Source: Ferrimonas marina
Lineage (GTDB): Bacteria; Pseudomonadota; Gammaproteobacteria; Enterobacterales; Shewanellaceae
Assembly (NCBI RefSeq): GCF_900129905.1
Contig: NZ_FQXG01000004.1
Span: 412,664 to 476,663 of the forward strand
DNA length: 64,000 nt
Reading direction: 5' to 3'
Below the pieces are notes generated by a model that saw only the letters and a list, made by a program, of their open reading frames with translations, had not been told where the DNA came from and searched no databases. This document shows positions 36,176 through 46,003 of the stretch, one piece after another. Position 1 is the first letter of the stretch. Each line of letters starts with the position of its first letter. The translations under genes were made by a program, and so were the position numbers.

Positions 36176-37039
36176 ATGCCACACACCCAGTCCAGCCGCT
36201 TTGTCGGCGCCCATGTCAGCGCCAGTGGTGGCGTCGAGAACGCCCCCCTCAACGCCGCTAAGATCGGCGCCCGCGCCTTTGCCCTGTTCACCAAGAACCA
36301 ACGACGCTGGCAGGCCAAACCGCTGTCTAGCGACAACATCGACAAGTTCCGGGCCAATTGTGAGCGACTGGGTTTTGCTGCCGAACAGATCCTGCCCCAC
36401 GACAGCTACCTGATTAACCTCGGCCACCCCGAGCCAGAAGCGCTGGCCCGCTCCCGCGAGGCCTTTATCGACGAGATGCAGCGCTGCGAGCAGCTGGGTT
36501 TGACCCTGCTCAACTTCCACCCCGGCAGCCACCTGCGCAAGGTGGATGAAGACCGCTGCCTGGCCACCATCGCCGATTCCATCAACCTGGCGCTGGAGGC
36601 GACCCAAGGGGTCAGCGCGGTGATCGAGAACACCGCCGGACAGGGCAGCAACCTGGGCCACCGCTTCGAGCAACTGGCGGCGATCATCGACCGGGTGGAA
36701 GACAAGAGCCGGGTTGGTGTCTGTCTGGATACCTGCCACACCTTTGCCGCCGGCTACGATCTGCGTAGCACCGAGGCCTGCCAGCACACCTTTGCCGAGT
36801 TTGATCGCATCGTCGGCCTGTCCTACCTCAAGGGGATGCACCTCAACGGCTCCAAATCCACCCTGAGCAGCCGGGTGGATCGTCACCACAGCCTGCACCA
36901 GGGCGAGCTGGGCAGCGACGTGTTCCAGTTTTTGATGAGCCACCCGGCCACGAAGGGGATCCCCATGGTGCTGGAGACCATCGACGAGACCCTGTGGGCC
37001 GACGAGATCCAGTGGCTCTACAGCCTGGAACATCGCTGA
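36176..37039 (+). CDS. nfo: Endonuclease IV (AP endonuclease)
   Basis: A 287-residue TIM-barrel enzyme with three zinc ions (E. coli Nfo 285). Motifs are [42 protein letters not shown] and [25 protein letters not shown]. It cleaves the backbone 5' of abasic sites. GGAGAGAAC precedes the ATG. The divergent gene is ung, so two successive base excision repair steps share one intergenic region. Confidence 0.97.
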   Translation: MPHTQSSRFVGAHVSASGGVENAPLNAAKIGARAFALFTKNQRRWQAKPLSSDNIDKFRANCERLGFAAEQILPHDSYLINLGHPEPEALARSREAFIDEMQRCEQLGLTLLNFHPGSHLRKVDEDRCLATIADSINLALEATQGVSAVIENTAGQGSNLGHRFEQLAAIIDRVEDKSRVGVCLDTCHTFAAGYDLRSTEACQHTFAEFDRIVGLSYLKGMHLNGSKSTLSSRVDRHHSLHQGELGSDVFQFLMSHPATKGIPMVLETIDETLWADEIQWLYSLEHR

Positions 37040-37224
37040 GCCTGGCATGACCGGCTCCTGTCTCCCTGTGCTGTGGCGTGTAGCAACACACCCACAGCAC
37101 AGTTTACGAATGCCGTTCAGCTCAGCTTAAGGTTCAGCTCACACTCCTTGCAGCGCAAGCTCAGACTGCGGTGTGGGTGAGCTACCATGCACGCCCCTTA
37201 CTGCCCAGATTTAGAACGAGATCC

Positions 37225-37641
37225 ATGATCAAGCCCGCCCTTCTTGTTGCCGCCTCACTGCTGCTGACCGCCTGCGTGTCGACCTATGACGATGTCCGAC
37301 CGGGCCGGGACGGCATCCATCAAATCACCGTGTACGACCGGGATCAGCAAGAGTCCATGCGCAACGCGCTAAACCAATCGCGGGCCTATTGCCGCTCGCT
37401 GCAGCAGTCGATGTTTGTGATCAGCGAGGAGACCCGCTACCAGGGCACCCTGCCCCAGGCGGAGTTTGAGCGACAGAAGGCACTGGCCAACGCCGCCTCG
37501 CAAGCCGGTGACCGTCTGCAGACGCAAAGCAGCAGCCAGGGCGCCAATGACGTTGGCCGACTTCTGTCTGGCGTGGCGGGTAGCCTGGATGACAGCCTGC
37601 AGGAGCCCTACGAGGCCAAGTTGCAGTTCGAGTGTCAGTGA
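37225..37641 (+). CDS. Putative outer membrane lipoprotein
   Basis: A 138-residue protein with a lipoprotein signal, MIKPALLVAASLLLTAC (lipobox LLTAC, Cys17). Asp is not at +2, so outer membrane sorting is expected. The mature part is mostly helical and Gln-rich, with two further Cys (AYCRSL and the C-terminal FECQ) that could form a disulfide. No family is recognised. It is a single gene ended by a shared terminator. Confidence 0.8.
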   Translation: MIKPALLVAASLLLTACVSTYDDVRPGRDGIHQITVYDRDQQESMRNALNQSRAYCRSLQQSMFVISEETRYQGTLPQAEFERQKALANAASQAGDRLQTQSSSQGANDVGRLLSGVAGSLDDSLQEPYEAKLQFECQ

Positions 37642-37660
37642 GCACGGAAACACCCAAGAA

Positions 37661-37686
37661 AAAGGGCACCCTCTCGGGTGCCCTTT
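37661..37686. terminator. Bidirectional terminator
   Basis: Stem AAAGGGCACCC / GGGTGCCCTTT with a 4-nt loop between the lipoprotein gene (+) and convergent gmhA (-). Confidence 0.85.
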
Positions 37687-37709
37687 GTGATCCTGGCGGA
37701 GGATGGCGC

Positions 37710-38288
37710 TTAGGCCTCCATCTCCTTCTCGATCAGCTGAATGATGATGTGGATGATCTTGATGTGGATCTCTTGGATGCGATCGGCGTAGCCAAAGTGC
37801 GGTACCCGGATCTCGATGTCCGCCACGCCGGCCATCTTGCCGCCATCCTTGCCGGTCAGGGCGATGGTCTTCATCCCTTTGTTCTTGGCCGCCTCAATGG
37901 CGTTGAGGATGTTGCCGGAGTTGCCTGAGGTGGACAGGCCAAACAGCACGTCGCCCTTGGAGCCCACCGCCTCAACGTAGCGGGAGAACACAAAGTCGTA
38001 GCCGAAGTCGTTGCTGACGCAGGACAGGTGGCTGGGATCGGAGATGGCGATCCCCGGGTAGCCCGGACGGTTCTCCCGGTAGCGGCCGGTCAGCTCCTCG
38101 GCAAAGTGCATCGCATCGCAGTGAGAGCCACCATTACCGCAAGACAGCACCTTGCCCTCCTGCTTGAAGGCATCCGCAATCAGCTTGGCGGCAGCCTCAA
38201 TCTGGGCGAGGTTGTGCTCATCGCTCAAGAATTTATTGAGGACGTCTGCTGCTTCAGTCAGTTCAGCCTTGATTAGATCCTGATACAT
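37710..38288 (-). CDS. gmhA: Phosphoheptose isomerase
   Basis: A 192-residue SIS-domain enzyme, identical in length to E. coli GmhA. It turns sedoheptulose-7-P into D-glycero-D-manno-heptose-7-P for the LPS inner core. Motifs are [43 protein letters not shown] and the C-terminal [15 protein letters not shown] with metal-binding Glu and His. It is monocistronic here. Confidence 0.97.
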   Translation of the reverse strand: MYQDLIKAELTEAADVLNKFLSDEHNLAQIEAAAKLIADAFKQEGKVLSCGNGGSHCDAMHFAEELTGRYRENRPGYPGIAISDPSHLSCVSNDFGYDFVFSRYVEAVGSKGDVLFGLSTSGNSGNILNAIEAAKNKGMKTIALTGKDGGKMAGVADIEIRVPHFGYADRIQEIHIKIIHIIIQLIEKEMEA

Positions 38289-38442
38289 GGATGCTCTCTC
38301 GTTGGTTGTGTGTCATTGCCAGCATGGCATTCTGTCGAAGTCTACTGATTGAAACCGTTCTGTCGATAGTTAGGGGTCACAAGGCGTGAACCCTCTCCCT
38401 TTTCTGTGGGGGACTTTCCAGCGCCGGTGAGTGACAAATACC

Positions 38443-38472
38443 CAAAAAACAAAGGCGCCTATCGGCGCCTTT
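38443..38472 (-). terminator. Terminator of thrABC
   Basis: Stem AAAGGCGCC / GGCGCCTTT with a 4-nt loop; on the minus strand it is followed by a T-rich run. It lies 19 nt after the thrC stop. The remainder of 38289-38442 shows nothing recognisable. Confidence 0.85.
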
Positions 38473-38490
38473 GCGGTTTTCAGCCCTTAA

Positions 38491-39771
38491 CTACACGGTA
38501 CGATGCAGATAGGCCTCGAACGCCGCTGCGTCAGCTCCCAGGGTTTCACTGAGTACCTGCTTGTCGACCACCGCGGCCAGCGCCGGCGGCAGCGGTAGCT
38601 CGATCTCCAGCACCTGCTCCACCGCCCCCTGGAACTTGGCCGGGTGAGCGGTGCCCAGAAACACCCCAACCTCGCCGGGCTGCAGCTGGCGTTCCAGCGC
38701 CTCGCTGGCCACCGCTGCGTGGGGCTCTGACAGGTAACCCTGTTGATGGAGCTGACGCAACCGCTGCTCGGTCTCGGCCTCACTGACCCGCTCCGCCGCC
38801 AGGGTGCTCAGCGGCCAACCCTGGCGCTGGCACAACGCCTCGACCCGGGGCCAGTTATTGGGACTGGTGACGTCCATGGCGTTGGACAGGGTGGCGTGCA
38901 CCGGCATCGGCGACCACACCCCGTCGGCCAGGTAGCGCGGTACCGTGTCATTGGCGTTGGTAGCAGCAACGAAGCGCTTGATCGGCGCCCCCATCGCCTT
39001 GGCCAGCAGGCCGGCGGTGAGATTGCCAAAGTTACCGGAGGGCACCGAGAACACCGCCTGCTCGCGCTGCGCGGCCGGCAATTGTGCCAGCGCCTCAAAG
39101 TAGTAGCAGATCTGCGCCAGCAGCCGGGCGATGTTGATGGAGTTGGCCGAGGTCAGACCGTAGCGCTGCTTCAGCGGTGCGTCGGAGAAGGCCCCCTTCA
39201 CCAGCGCCTGGCAGTCGTCGAAGCTGCCTTTCACCGCCAGGGTGTGGATGTTGTCCCCCAGGGTGCAGAACATCTTCTCCTGCAGCGGGCTGATGCCGCC
39301 ATCGGGGTAGAGCACCACCACCTGGATGTTATCCAGCCCATAGAAGGCGTCCGCCACCGCGGCGCCGGTATCGCCGGAGGTGGCGGTGAGGATGGTCAGC
39401 GGCGTGTCCTCGGCAAACCGGCTCAGACACTGGGCCAGGAAGCGGGCGCCGAAGTCCTTAAACGCCAGGGTGGGGCCATGGAACAGCTCGAGACAGTGGC
39501 TGCGCTCAGTCACCGCCTGCAGAGGCGCGGCAAAGCGAAAGGCATCGCGCACCAGTGCACTGACCGTCTCCTGGCCCAGCTCCGGCGCCAGCCAGGCCCC
39601 CATCACCTGCTCGGCCCGCGCCAGCATGTCCTGCTGCCAGAACGCCGCATCCAGGGTCAGTTGCGGGATCTGGTCTGGGAAGAACAGCCCCTGTTGCTGG
39701 CCAAGTCCCTGGCGAACCGCCTCGGCAAAGCTCAGTCGCTCTGCCGGCACCTTCAGATTCACCCACTCCAT
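38491..39771 (-). CDS. thrC: Threonine synthase
   Basis: A 426-residue PLP enzyme converting O-phosphohomoserine to threonine (E. coli 428). It shows the N-terminal LSFAEAVRQGLGQQQGLFFP, the PLP lysine in HGPTLAFKDFGARF, and LTATSGDTGAAVADAFYG. The ATG at 39771 shares its A with the thrB stop (TGATG). The frame upstream through thrB is a shadow. Confidence 0.97.
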   Translation of the reverse strand: MEWVNLKVPAERLSFAEAVRQGLGQQQGLFFPDQIPQLTLDAAFWQQDMLARAEQVMGAWLAPELGQETVSALVRDAFRFAAPLQAVTERSHCLELFHGPTLAFKDFGARFLAQCLSRFAEDTPLTILTATSGDTGAAVADAFYGLDNIQVVVLYPDGGISPLQEKMFCTLGDNIHTLAVKGSFDDCQALVKGAFSDAPLKQRYGLTSANSINIARLLAQICYYFEALAQLPAAQREQAVFSVPSGNFGNLTAGLLAKAMGAPIKRFVAATNANDTVPRYLADGVWSPMPVHATLSNAMDVTSPNNWPRVEALCQRQGWPLSTLAAERVSEAETEQRLRQLHQQGYLSEPHAAVASEALERQLQPGEVGVFLGTAHPAKFQGAVEQVLEIELPLPPALAAVVDKQVLSETLGADAAAFEAYLHRTV

Positions 39772-40724
39772 CACATCGCTCCTCTTTCTACCTGAACACC
39801 GACCGGATCCAATTTGCAGATCCGCACCAGGCCCCGGGCATTCAATACATAATGTTGTTGCAGATAGCGCGCCGCCGCTTCTGCTTGTGTTTTGTCGCCG
39901 GCCACCGCAAACAGGGTGGGGCCGGAACCGGAGATCCCCACCGCAGGGCAACCCAGCGCCTGCAGCTTATCCCGCGCGGCCTGGTAGCCAGGGATGTGCG
40001 CCGCCCGATAGGGCTCAGCCACCACGTCCTTAAGCACCGCCAGCGCCTGCGCTTCATCCTGGCGATGGCAGGCATCGACGAAGCTGGCCAGCTGCTGGCC
40101 AAAGCGCAGCGCGGTGGCCAGCGGCAACTCGGTCGGTAACAGGGCGCGCATCTTGGCGGTGGACAGGGTGATGCCGGGGTAGGCCACCACCCAATACCAG
40201 GCGTTAAAGCCCGGCAACGCCCGGGCGCCGTCCTGCTGCATCAGCTGCAGTCCCCCCAGGTAGCTGGGCGCGACGTTGTCGTAATGCACGCTGCCGGAGA
40301 TCTGCCCCTCCAGCTCCCCCATCATCACCAGCAACTCCTGCGGTGACAATGGGCTGTCGAAGAAGGCGTTGACCGCCGCCAGCGCCGCCACCACCGAGCT
40401 GGCGCTGCTGCCCAGGCCACTGCCGATGGGCAGGTTCTTCTCCAGGGTCAGGGCCAGCCCCTGCTCAGGCTTGCCTTGCTGCTGCAGAAAGTGGCGGGCG
40501 CAGCGCAGCACGATATTGTCCGCCACGTTGCCCGGCAGCAGGTCGGCGTAGGGGCCGACACACTCCAGTGACAGTGGTCCGTCACTGGCCTCCACATGGA
40601 CCCGGTCCCCCAGCGGCTCGCCATCCACCGGGGCCAGGGCAGCGCCGAGCAGATCAAAGCCGACACTGACGTTACCCATGGAGGCGGGGGCGTAGACGCT
40701 GACGCGTTGTTTGGCTTGGCTCAT
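39771..40724 (-). CDS. thrB: Homoserine kinase
   Basis: A 317-residue GHMP kinase (E. coli 310). It has the N-terminal VYAPASMGNVSVGFDLLG, the ATP-binding LPIGSGLGSSASSVVAALAA and the C-terminal GISGSGPTLFAVA. It phosphorylates homoserine. It begins 3 nt after the thrA stop. Confidence 0.97.
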   Translation of the reverse strand: MSQAKQRVSVYAPASMGNVSVGFDLLGAALAPVDGEPLGDRVHVEASDGPLSLECVGPYADLLPGNVADNIVLRCARHFLQQQGKPEQGLALTLEKNLPIGSGLGSSASSVVAALAAVNAFFDSPLSPQELLVMMGELEGQISGSVHYDNVAPSYLGGLQLMQQDGARALPGFNAWYWVVAYPGITLSTAKMRALLPTELPLATALRFGQQLASFVDACHRQDEAQALAVLKDVVAEPYRAAHIPGYQAARDKLQALGCPAVGISGSGPTLFAVAGDKTQAEAAARYLQQHYVLNARGLVRICKLDPVGVQVERGAM

Positions 40725-40727
40725 CCC

Positions 40728-43184
40728 TTAACCCTCCCGTTGCCAGCTCTGGGTGCGCAGGATATCGGCAAATACCCCGGCGGCGGTGACCTCGGTACCG
40801 GCACCATAACCGCGCAGCACAAAGGGCAGTGGCTGATAGTAGCGGCTGTAGAACGCAAGGGCGTTCTCACCGCCCTTGATGCTGTAGAGCGGGTGCTCAG
40901 GCCCGACCGCCTCCAGCACCACCTGGCACTGACCATCGCCGCCGATCTTTCCGACATAGCGCAGCACCTTGCCCTCATCCCGGGCCGCTGCAATACGCGC
41001 AGCGATGGCGCTATCCGCTTCAGGCAGCCGGGCCAGGAAGCTGTCCACGTCACCGCTGGCATCAAAGCCCGAAGGCAGCACGCTCTCCACCTGGATCTGC
41101 TCCAGCTCCAGCGCCATCCCCGCCTCCCGGGCCAGGATCAGCACCTTGCGGGCCACGTCCATGCCGGACAGGTCGTCGCGGGGATCCGGCTCGGTAAAGC
41201 CCTTCTGTTTGGCCTGCAAGGTGGCCTGGGACAGCGGGATCCCCTCCTCCAGCAAGCCGAAGATGTAGGATAGCGAGCCGGACAGGATGCCGGAGAAGGC
41301 CTGCAGCTGATCGCCAGCGCGCAGCAGCCCCTGCAGGTTGTCGATTACCGGCAGGCCGGCACCGACGTTGGTCTCATACAGGAACTGGCGCTTCTGCTCC
41401 TGGGCAACTGCTCGCAGGCTCTGGTAGTACTCCAGGCTGCCGGTGTTGGCCTTCTTGTTGGGGGTAACGATATGCCAGCCGGCAGCTAGGGCGTCCACGT
41501 AGCGATCCGCCAGACTCTGCTCGGCGGTGCAATCCACCAGCACCGGGTTGACCAGCTTAGCCTCGTGGGCAAAGGCCAGCAGCTTGGCCATGTCCAGCGC
41601 CTCACCCTGGTTGGCCAGGCCGTCACGCCACTGTGCCAGCGGCAGCCCGGCGGCGGCCAACTGCATCTGGCGGGAGTTGGCTACGCCGCACAAACGGATG
41701 GCGATGTTCTGCTCGGACAGGCTGGCCTGCTGCGCCTCGATCTGACGCACCAGCTCGCCGCCGACGTTGCCGGCGCCGATCAGCACCACATCGATAAAGT
41801 GGCGGGTATCGAAGAAGTTCTGATGACACAGCCGCAATGCGCTGGCGGCTTCAGATTGGGCAATCACCGCGGAGATCGCCCGCTCGGAGCTGCCCTGGGC
41901 GATGGCCACGGCGGAGGCGCCGGCCTGGGCCAGGGCGCGGAAGAAGCGCGCCGCCACCCCCTTCTTGGTGCGCATGCCGTCGCCGATCAGGGTCATGATC
42001 GCCAGATCCTCAAGGATGGCGATAGGCTCCAGCAGCGACTGCTTCAGCTCCAGCTCGAACGCCGCTTCCAGTGCGGCCTTGGCAGCGGGCCCGTCCTGGG
42101 CGGGCAGACAGAAGGAGATGGAGTACTCGGAGGAGCTTTGGGTGATCAGCGAGATCGACAGCCCCGCCCGGGCAATGGCGTTGAACACCCGGCCTGCCAT
42201 CCCCACCATCCCCTTCATGCCGGGGCCGGAGACGCTGATCATCCACTGGTCCTCCAGCTGGCTGATCGCCTTTACCAGGCTCTTGGAGGGCTCGGTGCGG
42301 GCGTGGATCAGGGTACCCGGCGCAGAGGGGTTGAGGGTATTACGGATGCGACAGGGCAACTGATGCTGGGCGATAGGGGCGATGGTGCGGGGGTGCAACA
42401 CCTTGGCGCCAAAGTAGGACAGCTCCATCGCCTCCTCGTAGCTGAGGGAGGGCAGCAGCTGGGCATCGGCAATCAATCGGGGATCGATGTTGTAGACGCC
42501 GTCCACGTCGGTCCAGATCTCACAGCTGTCGGCATAGAGGCAGGCAGCCAGGCAGGCGGCGGAGTAGTCGGAGCCGTTGCGGCCAAGGGTCACCACCTCG
42601 CCGACCTCGTTGCTGGCGGTAAAACCGGGCATCAGCCAGATGCGATGGGCGCCCAGGTCCAGCTTGGCCAGACGGGCCCGGCTGGCCTCGATCGCCACCT
42701 CCGCCTCCAGGTGAGGGCCACGGGCCTGGAAGTAGTGACGCGGGTCCAGCGCACCGACGTTGGCACCGCGACTGCGAAACAGACCATGCAGCGCCGCCAC
42801 TGACAGGCGCTCGCCGGTGACCAGTACCTGGGCCATCACCGCATCGGGGCAGCGCTTCAGCAGTCGGACCCCCTCCAGCAGGTTGGCCAGCTCCGCCCGC
42901 TCCTGGGCAAACTGCTGCGCCAGGGTGGCCTGGGCGGCGGGGTCCAGCTGCGGTGCCAGGGCCTGCTGCAGCTGTTCCAGGCGCTGGTCCAGCGAGGCAA
43001 GGTCCGGTGTCTTCCCTGAAGCGGCAGTCTGGGCTGCCGCCTCCAGGGCGTTGGTCACGCCACCGGGAGCGGACACCACCAGCATCACCGGAAACTGCGC
43101 CGCCGCCTCCGCCACCAGGGTGGCGACGTGTTGCAGCTTCTCCCCGTCCGCCAGTGACGAACCGCCAAACTTCATTACCTTCAT
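40728..43184 (-). CDS. thrA: Bifunctional aspartokinase I / homoserine dehydrogenase I
   Basis: An 818-residue fusion (E. coli ThrA 820). The N-terminal aspartokinase begins [17 protein letters not shown] and has [15 protein letters not shown], followed by central ACT domains for threonine feedback. The C-terminal homoserine dehydrogenase begins at about residue 465 with [14 protein letters not shown] and has [12 protein letters not shown] and [27 protein letters not shown]. It is first structural gene of thrABC, preceded by a threonine/isoleucine attenuator leader. Confidence 0.98.
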   Translation of the reverse strand: MKVMKFGGSSLADGEKLQHVATLVAEAAAQFPVMLVVSAPGGVTNALEAAAQTAASGKTPDLASLDQRLEQLQQALAPQLDPAAQATLAQQFAQERAELANLLEGVRLLKRCPDAVMAQVLVTGERLSVAALHGLFRSRGANVGALDPRHYFQARGPHLEAEVAIEASRARLAKLDLGAHRIWLMPGFTASNEVGEVVTLGRNGSDYSAACLAACLYADSCEIWTDVDGVYNIDPRLIADAQLLPSLSYEEAMELSYFGAKVLHPRTIAPIAQHQLPCRIRNTLNPSAPGTLIHARTEPSKSLVKAISQLEDQWMISVSGPGMKGMVGMAGRVFNAIARAGLSISLITQSSSEYSISFCLPAQDGPAAKAALEAAFELELKQSLLEPIAILEDLAIMTLIGDGMRTKKGVAARFFRALAQAGASAVAIAQGSSERAISAVIAQSEAASALRLCHQNFFDTRHFIDVVLIGAGNVGGELVRQIEAQQASLSEQNIAIRLCGVANSRQMQLAAAGLPLAQWRDGLANQGEALDMAKLLAFAHEAKLVNPVLVDCTAEQSLADRYVDALAAGWHIVTPNKKANTGSLEYYQSLRAVAQEQKRQFLYETNVGAGLPVIDNLQGLLRAGDQLQAFSGILSGSLSYIFGLLEEGIPLSQATLQAKQKGFTEPDPRDDLSGMDVARKVLILAREAGMALELEQIQVESVLPSGFDASGDVDSFLARLPEADSAIAARIAAARDEGKVLRYVGKIGGDGQCQVVLEAVGPEHPLYSIKGGENALAFYSRYYQPLPFVLRGYGAGTEVTAAGVFADILRTQSWQREG

Positions 43185-43227
43185 GCCTTACTCCCTGTCA
43201 CCAAAACCTTTTTCTACCGTCCAAAAC

Positions 43228-43262
43228 ACAACAAGCCCGCTCTTTGGGAGCGGGCTTGTTGT
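43228..43262 (-). terminator. thr operon attenuator terminator
   Basis: Perfect 15-bp stem (43228-43242 with 43248-43262; core AACAAGCCCGCTC) and a 5-nt loop, followed on the minus strand by TTTTGG. Its 5' arm AGCCCGCTCCC can instead pair with GGGGGCGGGCT (43292-43302) at the end of the leader ORF, with one mismatch, which gives a clear antiterminator. Confidence 0.88.
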
Positions 43263-43289
43263 TTGGGATTCTTTGAATCCGAGGTGCCG

Positions 43290-43358
43290 TCAGCCCGCCC
43301 CCAACCTGTCGGTGGTGGTAATCAGGGTAATCTGGGTGTGACGAACCAGTGTCAACAT
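43290..43358 (-). CDS. thrL: thr operon leader peptide
   Basis: A 22-residue leader beginning MLTLVRHTQITLITTT and ending in RLGAG then TGA. It has six Thr codons (one ACA, five ACC) and two Ile codons, the two regulatory amino acids of the E. coli operon; E. coli ThrL also ends in GAG. It lies between the promoter and the attenuator hairpin. The stop codon sits inside the antiterminator strand, so a ribosome that finishes the peptide masks that strand and lets the terminator form. The Shine-Dalgarno is weak (GAGG about 16 nt upstream). Confidence 0.88.
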   Translation of the reverse strand: MLTLVRHTQITLITTTDRLGAG

Positions 43359-43387
43359 AGTGTTACAACGAATCCTCGAATCAACTG

Positions 43388-43415
43388 GTTATACAGTCGC
43401 CAACTTCATTGACAA
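43388..43415 (-). promoter_or_regulatory. thr operon promoter
   Basis: On the minus strand: TTGTCA (43415-43410), 16-nt spacer, TATAAC (43393-43388). Transcription would start near 43381, about 22 nt before the leader ATG. The -35 lies right next to the yjtD stop codon. Confidence 0.6.
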
Positions 43416-43417
43416 AG

Positions 43418-44104
43418 TCAACGCCTTTCCTTTATCGCGTTTTCAACATCACCGATAAGCAGATGCAACATTGACACGTCCCGTTGAGACAAGCTGCCCA
43501 GGCTATCGGCCAGCCAGCGACGCAGTACGTCGTCTTCTGCCACCGCCAAGCGGTCAAGCAGCGCCTGGCTGCGCCCCTTCAGAGCGCGGAACTGATCCGG
43601 ATCCGCCTCGCTCTCCGCCGTCAGGCTGGCCTGGGAGAACTCGTAGGCATAGAGCATGATCGCCTGACCCAGGTTGAGCGAGGGATAGGGGTTGGCCAGG
43701 GGAATGGTGGTGAGTAGATCCGCCAGGGCCAGGTCGGCGTTGGACAGCCCGGAGGCCTCGCAGCCGAACACCAACGCTACCCGCTTTACCGAGCCGGCCA
43801 GTGCCTCGACCCGCTTGGCCGCCTCTGCCGGGGTGTGCAGCCGGCGCTTGTCGCCGCGACGGCGGGCGGTGGTGGCCAGCACCAGATCGACGTCCGCCAG
43901 GGCGGCGGCCAGGTCGGGGTAGCTGCCGGCCTGCTCCAGGATCTCCTGGCTGCCGTGGGCAACCCAGCTGGCCTGCTCCGATTGGTGCACATCCGAGCCG
44001 ACTACCCGCAGCTGGTCGAAGCCCATGGTATTCATCGCCCGGGCCGCGGCCCCCACATTCTCGCCCCGCTGCGGGGACACCAGTACAAAAATCAGTTCAG
44101 CCAT
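43418..44104 (-). CDS. yjtD: TrmH-family RNA methyltransferase YjtD
   Basis: A 228-residue SPOUT methyltransferase, the same length as E. coli YjtD (LasT). It shows FVLVSPQRGENVGAAARAMNTMGF, LVFGCEASGLSNADLALAD and IPLANPYPSLNLGQAIMLYAYE, the TrmJ/TrmH-type SAM knot. In E. coli the gene also lies directly upstream of thrLABC, so position supports orthology. Its RNA target is not settled; it is distinct from TrmJ. GGAGG lies before the ATG. Confidence 0.88.
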   Translation of the reverse strand: MAELIFVLVSPQRGENVGAAARAMNTMGFDQLRVVGSDVHQSEQASWVAHGSQEILEQAGSYPDLAAALADVDLVLATTARRRGDKRRLHTPAEAAKRVEALAGSVKRVALVFGCEASGLSNADLALADLLTTIPLANPYPSLNLGQAIMLYAYEFSQASLTAESEADPDQFRALKGRSQALLDRLAVAEDDVLRRWLADSLGSLSQRDVSMLHLLIGDVENAIKERR

Positions 44105-44224
44105 CGCTTCCTCCGTTGGCCACGGAGAGTAACGGGTTTGCGCCCGGTTGCAAGTCCCGCCCTGCCCCTTGAGACAAATAGTGGTAAGTTAGAGTCATCT
44201 GCGATGATTGCAGCAGGAGTGACC

Positions 44225-45922
44225 ATGACAGGATGTTCCCCAACGCAGCTGGCCTACCGGATCCTGGCCGGGTTCGATAAACACTACCGCCTCTACACCC
44301 GCATCACCCTGGAAGCCAAAGACCGCTTCGCTCGGGCCGACTGGCCGGCGGTGCAAGCGGCCCAGAAAGCCCGGGTGCGGCTCTACGGCGAGCTGCTCAA
44401 TGACCAGGTCCGGCTGATGATCCAGCAGCTGGACAAGCCGGTGATCTCCACCGAGCTGTGGCGGCAGACTAAGCAGGCCTACAGCGCCCTGCTGCAGGGG
44501 CATCCCCAGGCGGAGCTGGCGGAGACCTTCTTCAACTCGGTGTTCTCCCGCCTGTTTCGTCACCGCGGCCTGAGCAATCAGCACCTCTACCTGCACACCG
44601 ATGCCCCGCCGCGCCCCGCCTTTGCCCCGGAAAAGCTGTGTCGGGTGGCCGCCCTGGACGACGGGCCGGAGGGCCTGGTCCGGCTCATCCTGCCCAGCCG
44701 CTTTGGCCGCCCCTTCAGCGACATCGAACAGGATGCCCAGAAGGTGTGGCAGCGGTTGCAGCCACTGATCGCCGAGCATCAGCTGCATACCCTGGAGCTG
44801 GTCACCAGCATCTTCTATCGTAACAAGGGTGCCTACCTGGTGGGCCGACTGGTGGGCCAGCAAGGCTTCCTGCCGCTGGTTCTGCCGATCCGCCACGGCC
44901 CGGATGGCCTCTATATCGATGCGGTGCTGACCGAAGAGGACGACCTGTCGGTGGTGTTCAGCTTTACCCGCTCCTACTTTATGGTGACGGTGGATCGCCC
45001 CTCCCTGCTGGTCAGCTACCTAAAGCAGCTGCTGCCCAACAAGAGCTGGGCCGAGCTCTACACCGCCATCGGCTTCCAGAAACACGGCAAGACCGAATTC
45101 TACCGGCGCTTCCTCCACCACCTGGACCGCAGTGACGATCAGTTCGTCATCGCCCCCGGCATCAAGGGGATGGTGATGTCGGTGTTTACCCTGCCCTCGA
45201 TGGATACCGTGTTTAAGGTGATCAAGGACCGCTTCACCCCGCCCAAGGAGATGACCAAAGAGGAGGTCAAACAGAAGTATGAGCTGGTGAAACAGCACGA
45301 CCGGGTGGGCCGAATGGCGGATACCCATGAGTTCGCCAACTTTGTCTTCCCCCGCGAGCGCTTCAGCGAGGAGCTGCTGGAGGAGCTGCAGAAGGTGGCA
45401 CCTTCGGAGTTGGAGATCGACGATGAGCAGGTGGTGATCCGCCACCTCTACGCCGAGCGCAAGATGATCCCGCTCAACCTCTACCTGGAGCAGGCCGATC
45501 CGCCGCAACTGGCCCACGCCATCTACGAGTACGGGCTCGCGATCAAACAGCTGGCCACCGCCAACATCTTCCCCGGCGACATGCTGTTTAAGAACTTCGG
45601 GGTCACCCGACACGGCCGGGTGGTGTTCTACGACTACGACGAGATCAGCTACATGACGGAGTGCAACTTCCGGGCGATCCCCAAGCCCCGCACTCCGGAG
45701 GATGAGTGGGCAGCGGAGCCCTGGTACTCGGTGGCGCCGATGGACGTGTTCCCGGAGGAGTTTGGCTACTTCCTGCTGGGTAAGAAGGAGGTCAAGGCGC
45801 TGTTTATGGAGAACCACCAGGACCTGCTGGATCCGGCCTACTGGCAGGGGCTGCAGGAGGGGATCCGGCAGCAGCGGATCCCGGACTTCTACCCCTATCG
45901 ACAGGCTTGTCGGCTGCCCTGA
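44225..45922 (+). CDS. aceK: Isocitrate dehydrogenase kinase/phosphatase
   Basis: A 565-residue AceK (E. coli 578). The N-terminal regulatory helical domain is followed by a kinase-like domain with the ATP loop IAPGIKGMVMSVFTLPSMDTVFKVIKDRF, then LEQADPPQLAHAIYEYGLAIKQLATANIFPGDMLFKNFGVTRHGRVVFYDYDEI (catalytic loop and DYD metal motif). It switches isocitrate dehydrogenase on and off to steer carbon into the glyoxylate shunt. The ATG at 44225 has GCAGGAG 7 nt upstream. aceA and aceB are not adjacent, unlike in E. coli. Confidence 0.95.
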   Translation: MTGCSPTQLAYRILAGFDKHYRLYTRITLEAKDRFARADWPAVQAAQKARVRLYGELLNDQVRLMIQQLDKPVISTELWRQTKQAYSALLQGHPQAELAETFFNSVFSRLFRHRGLSNQHLYLHTDAPPRPAFAPEKLCRVAALDDGPEGLVRLILPSRFGRPFSDIEQDAQKVWQRLQPLIAEHQLHTLELVTSIFYRNKGAYLVGRLVGQQGFLPLVLPIRHGPDGLYIDAVLTEEDDLSVVFSFTRSYFMVTVDRPSLLVSYLKQLLPNKSWAELYTAIGFQKHGKTEFYRRFLHHLDRSDDQFVIAPGIKGMVMSVFTLPSMDTVFKVIKDRFTPPKEMTKEEVKQKYELVKQHDRVGRMADTHEFANFVFPRERFSEELLEELQKVAPSELEIDDEQVVIRHLYAERKMIPLNLYLEQADPPQLAHAIYEYGLAIKQLATANIFPGDMLFKNFGVTRHGRVVFYDYDEISYMTECNFRAIPKPRTPEDEWAAEPWYSVAPMDVFPEEFGYFLLGKKEVKALFMENHQDLLDPAYWQGLQEGIRQQRIPDFYPYRQACRLP

Positions 45923-46003
45923 GCACATTTTTGCCACAGGATCGTGGCAGCGGACCCGGCGACGGCGTAAGATGCCGGTTTTTAGTCCCTTTGGAGTTAT
46001 CGG

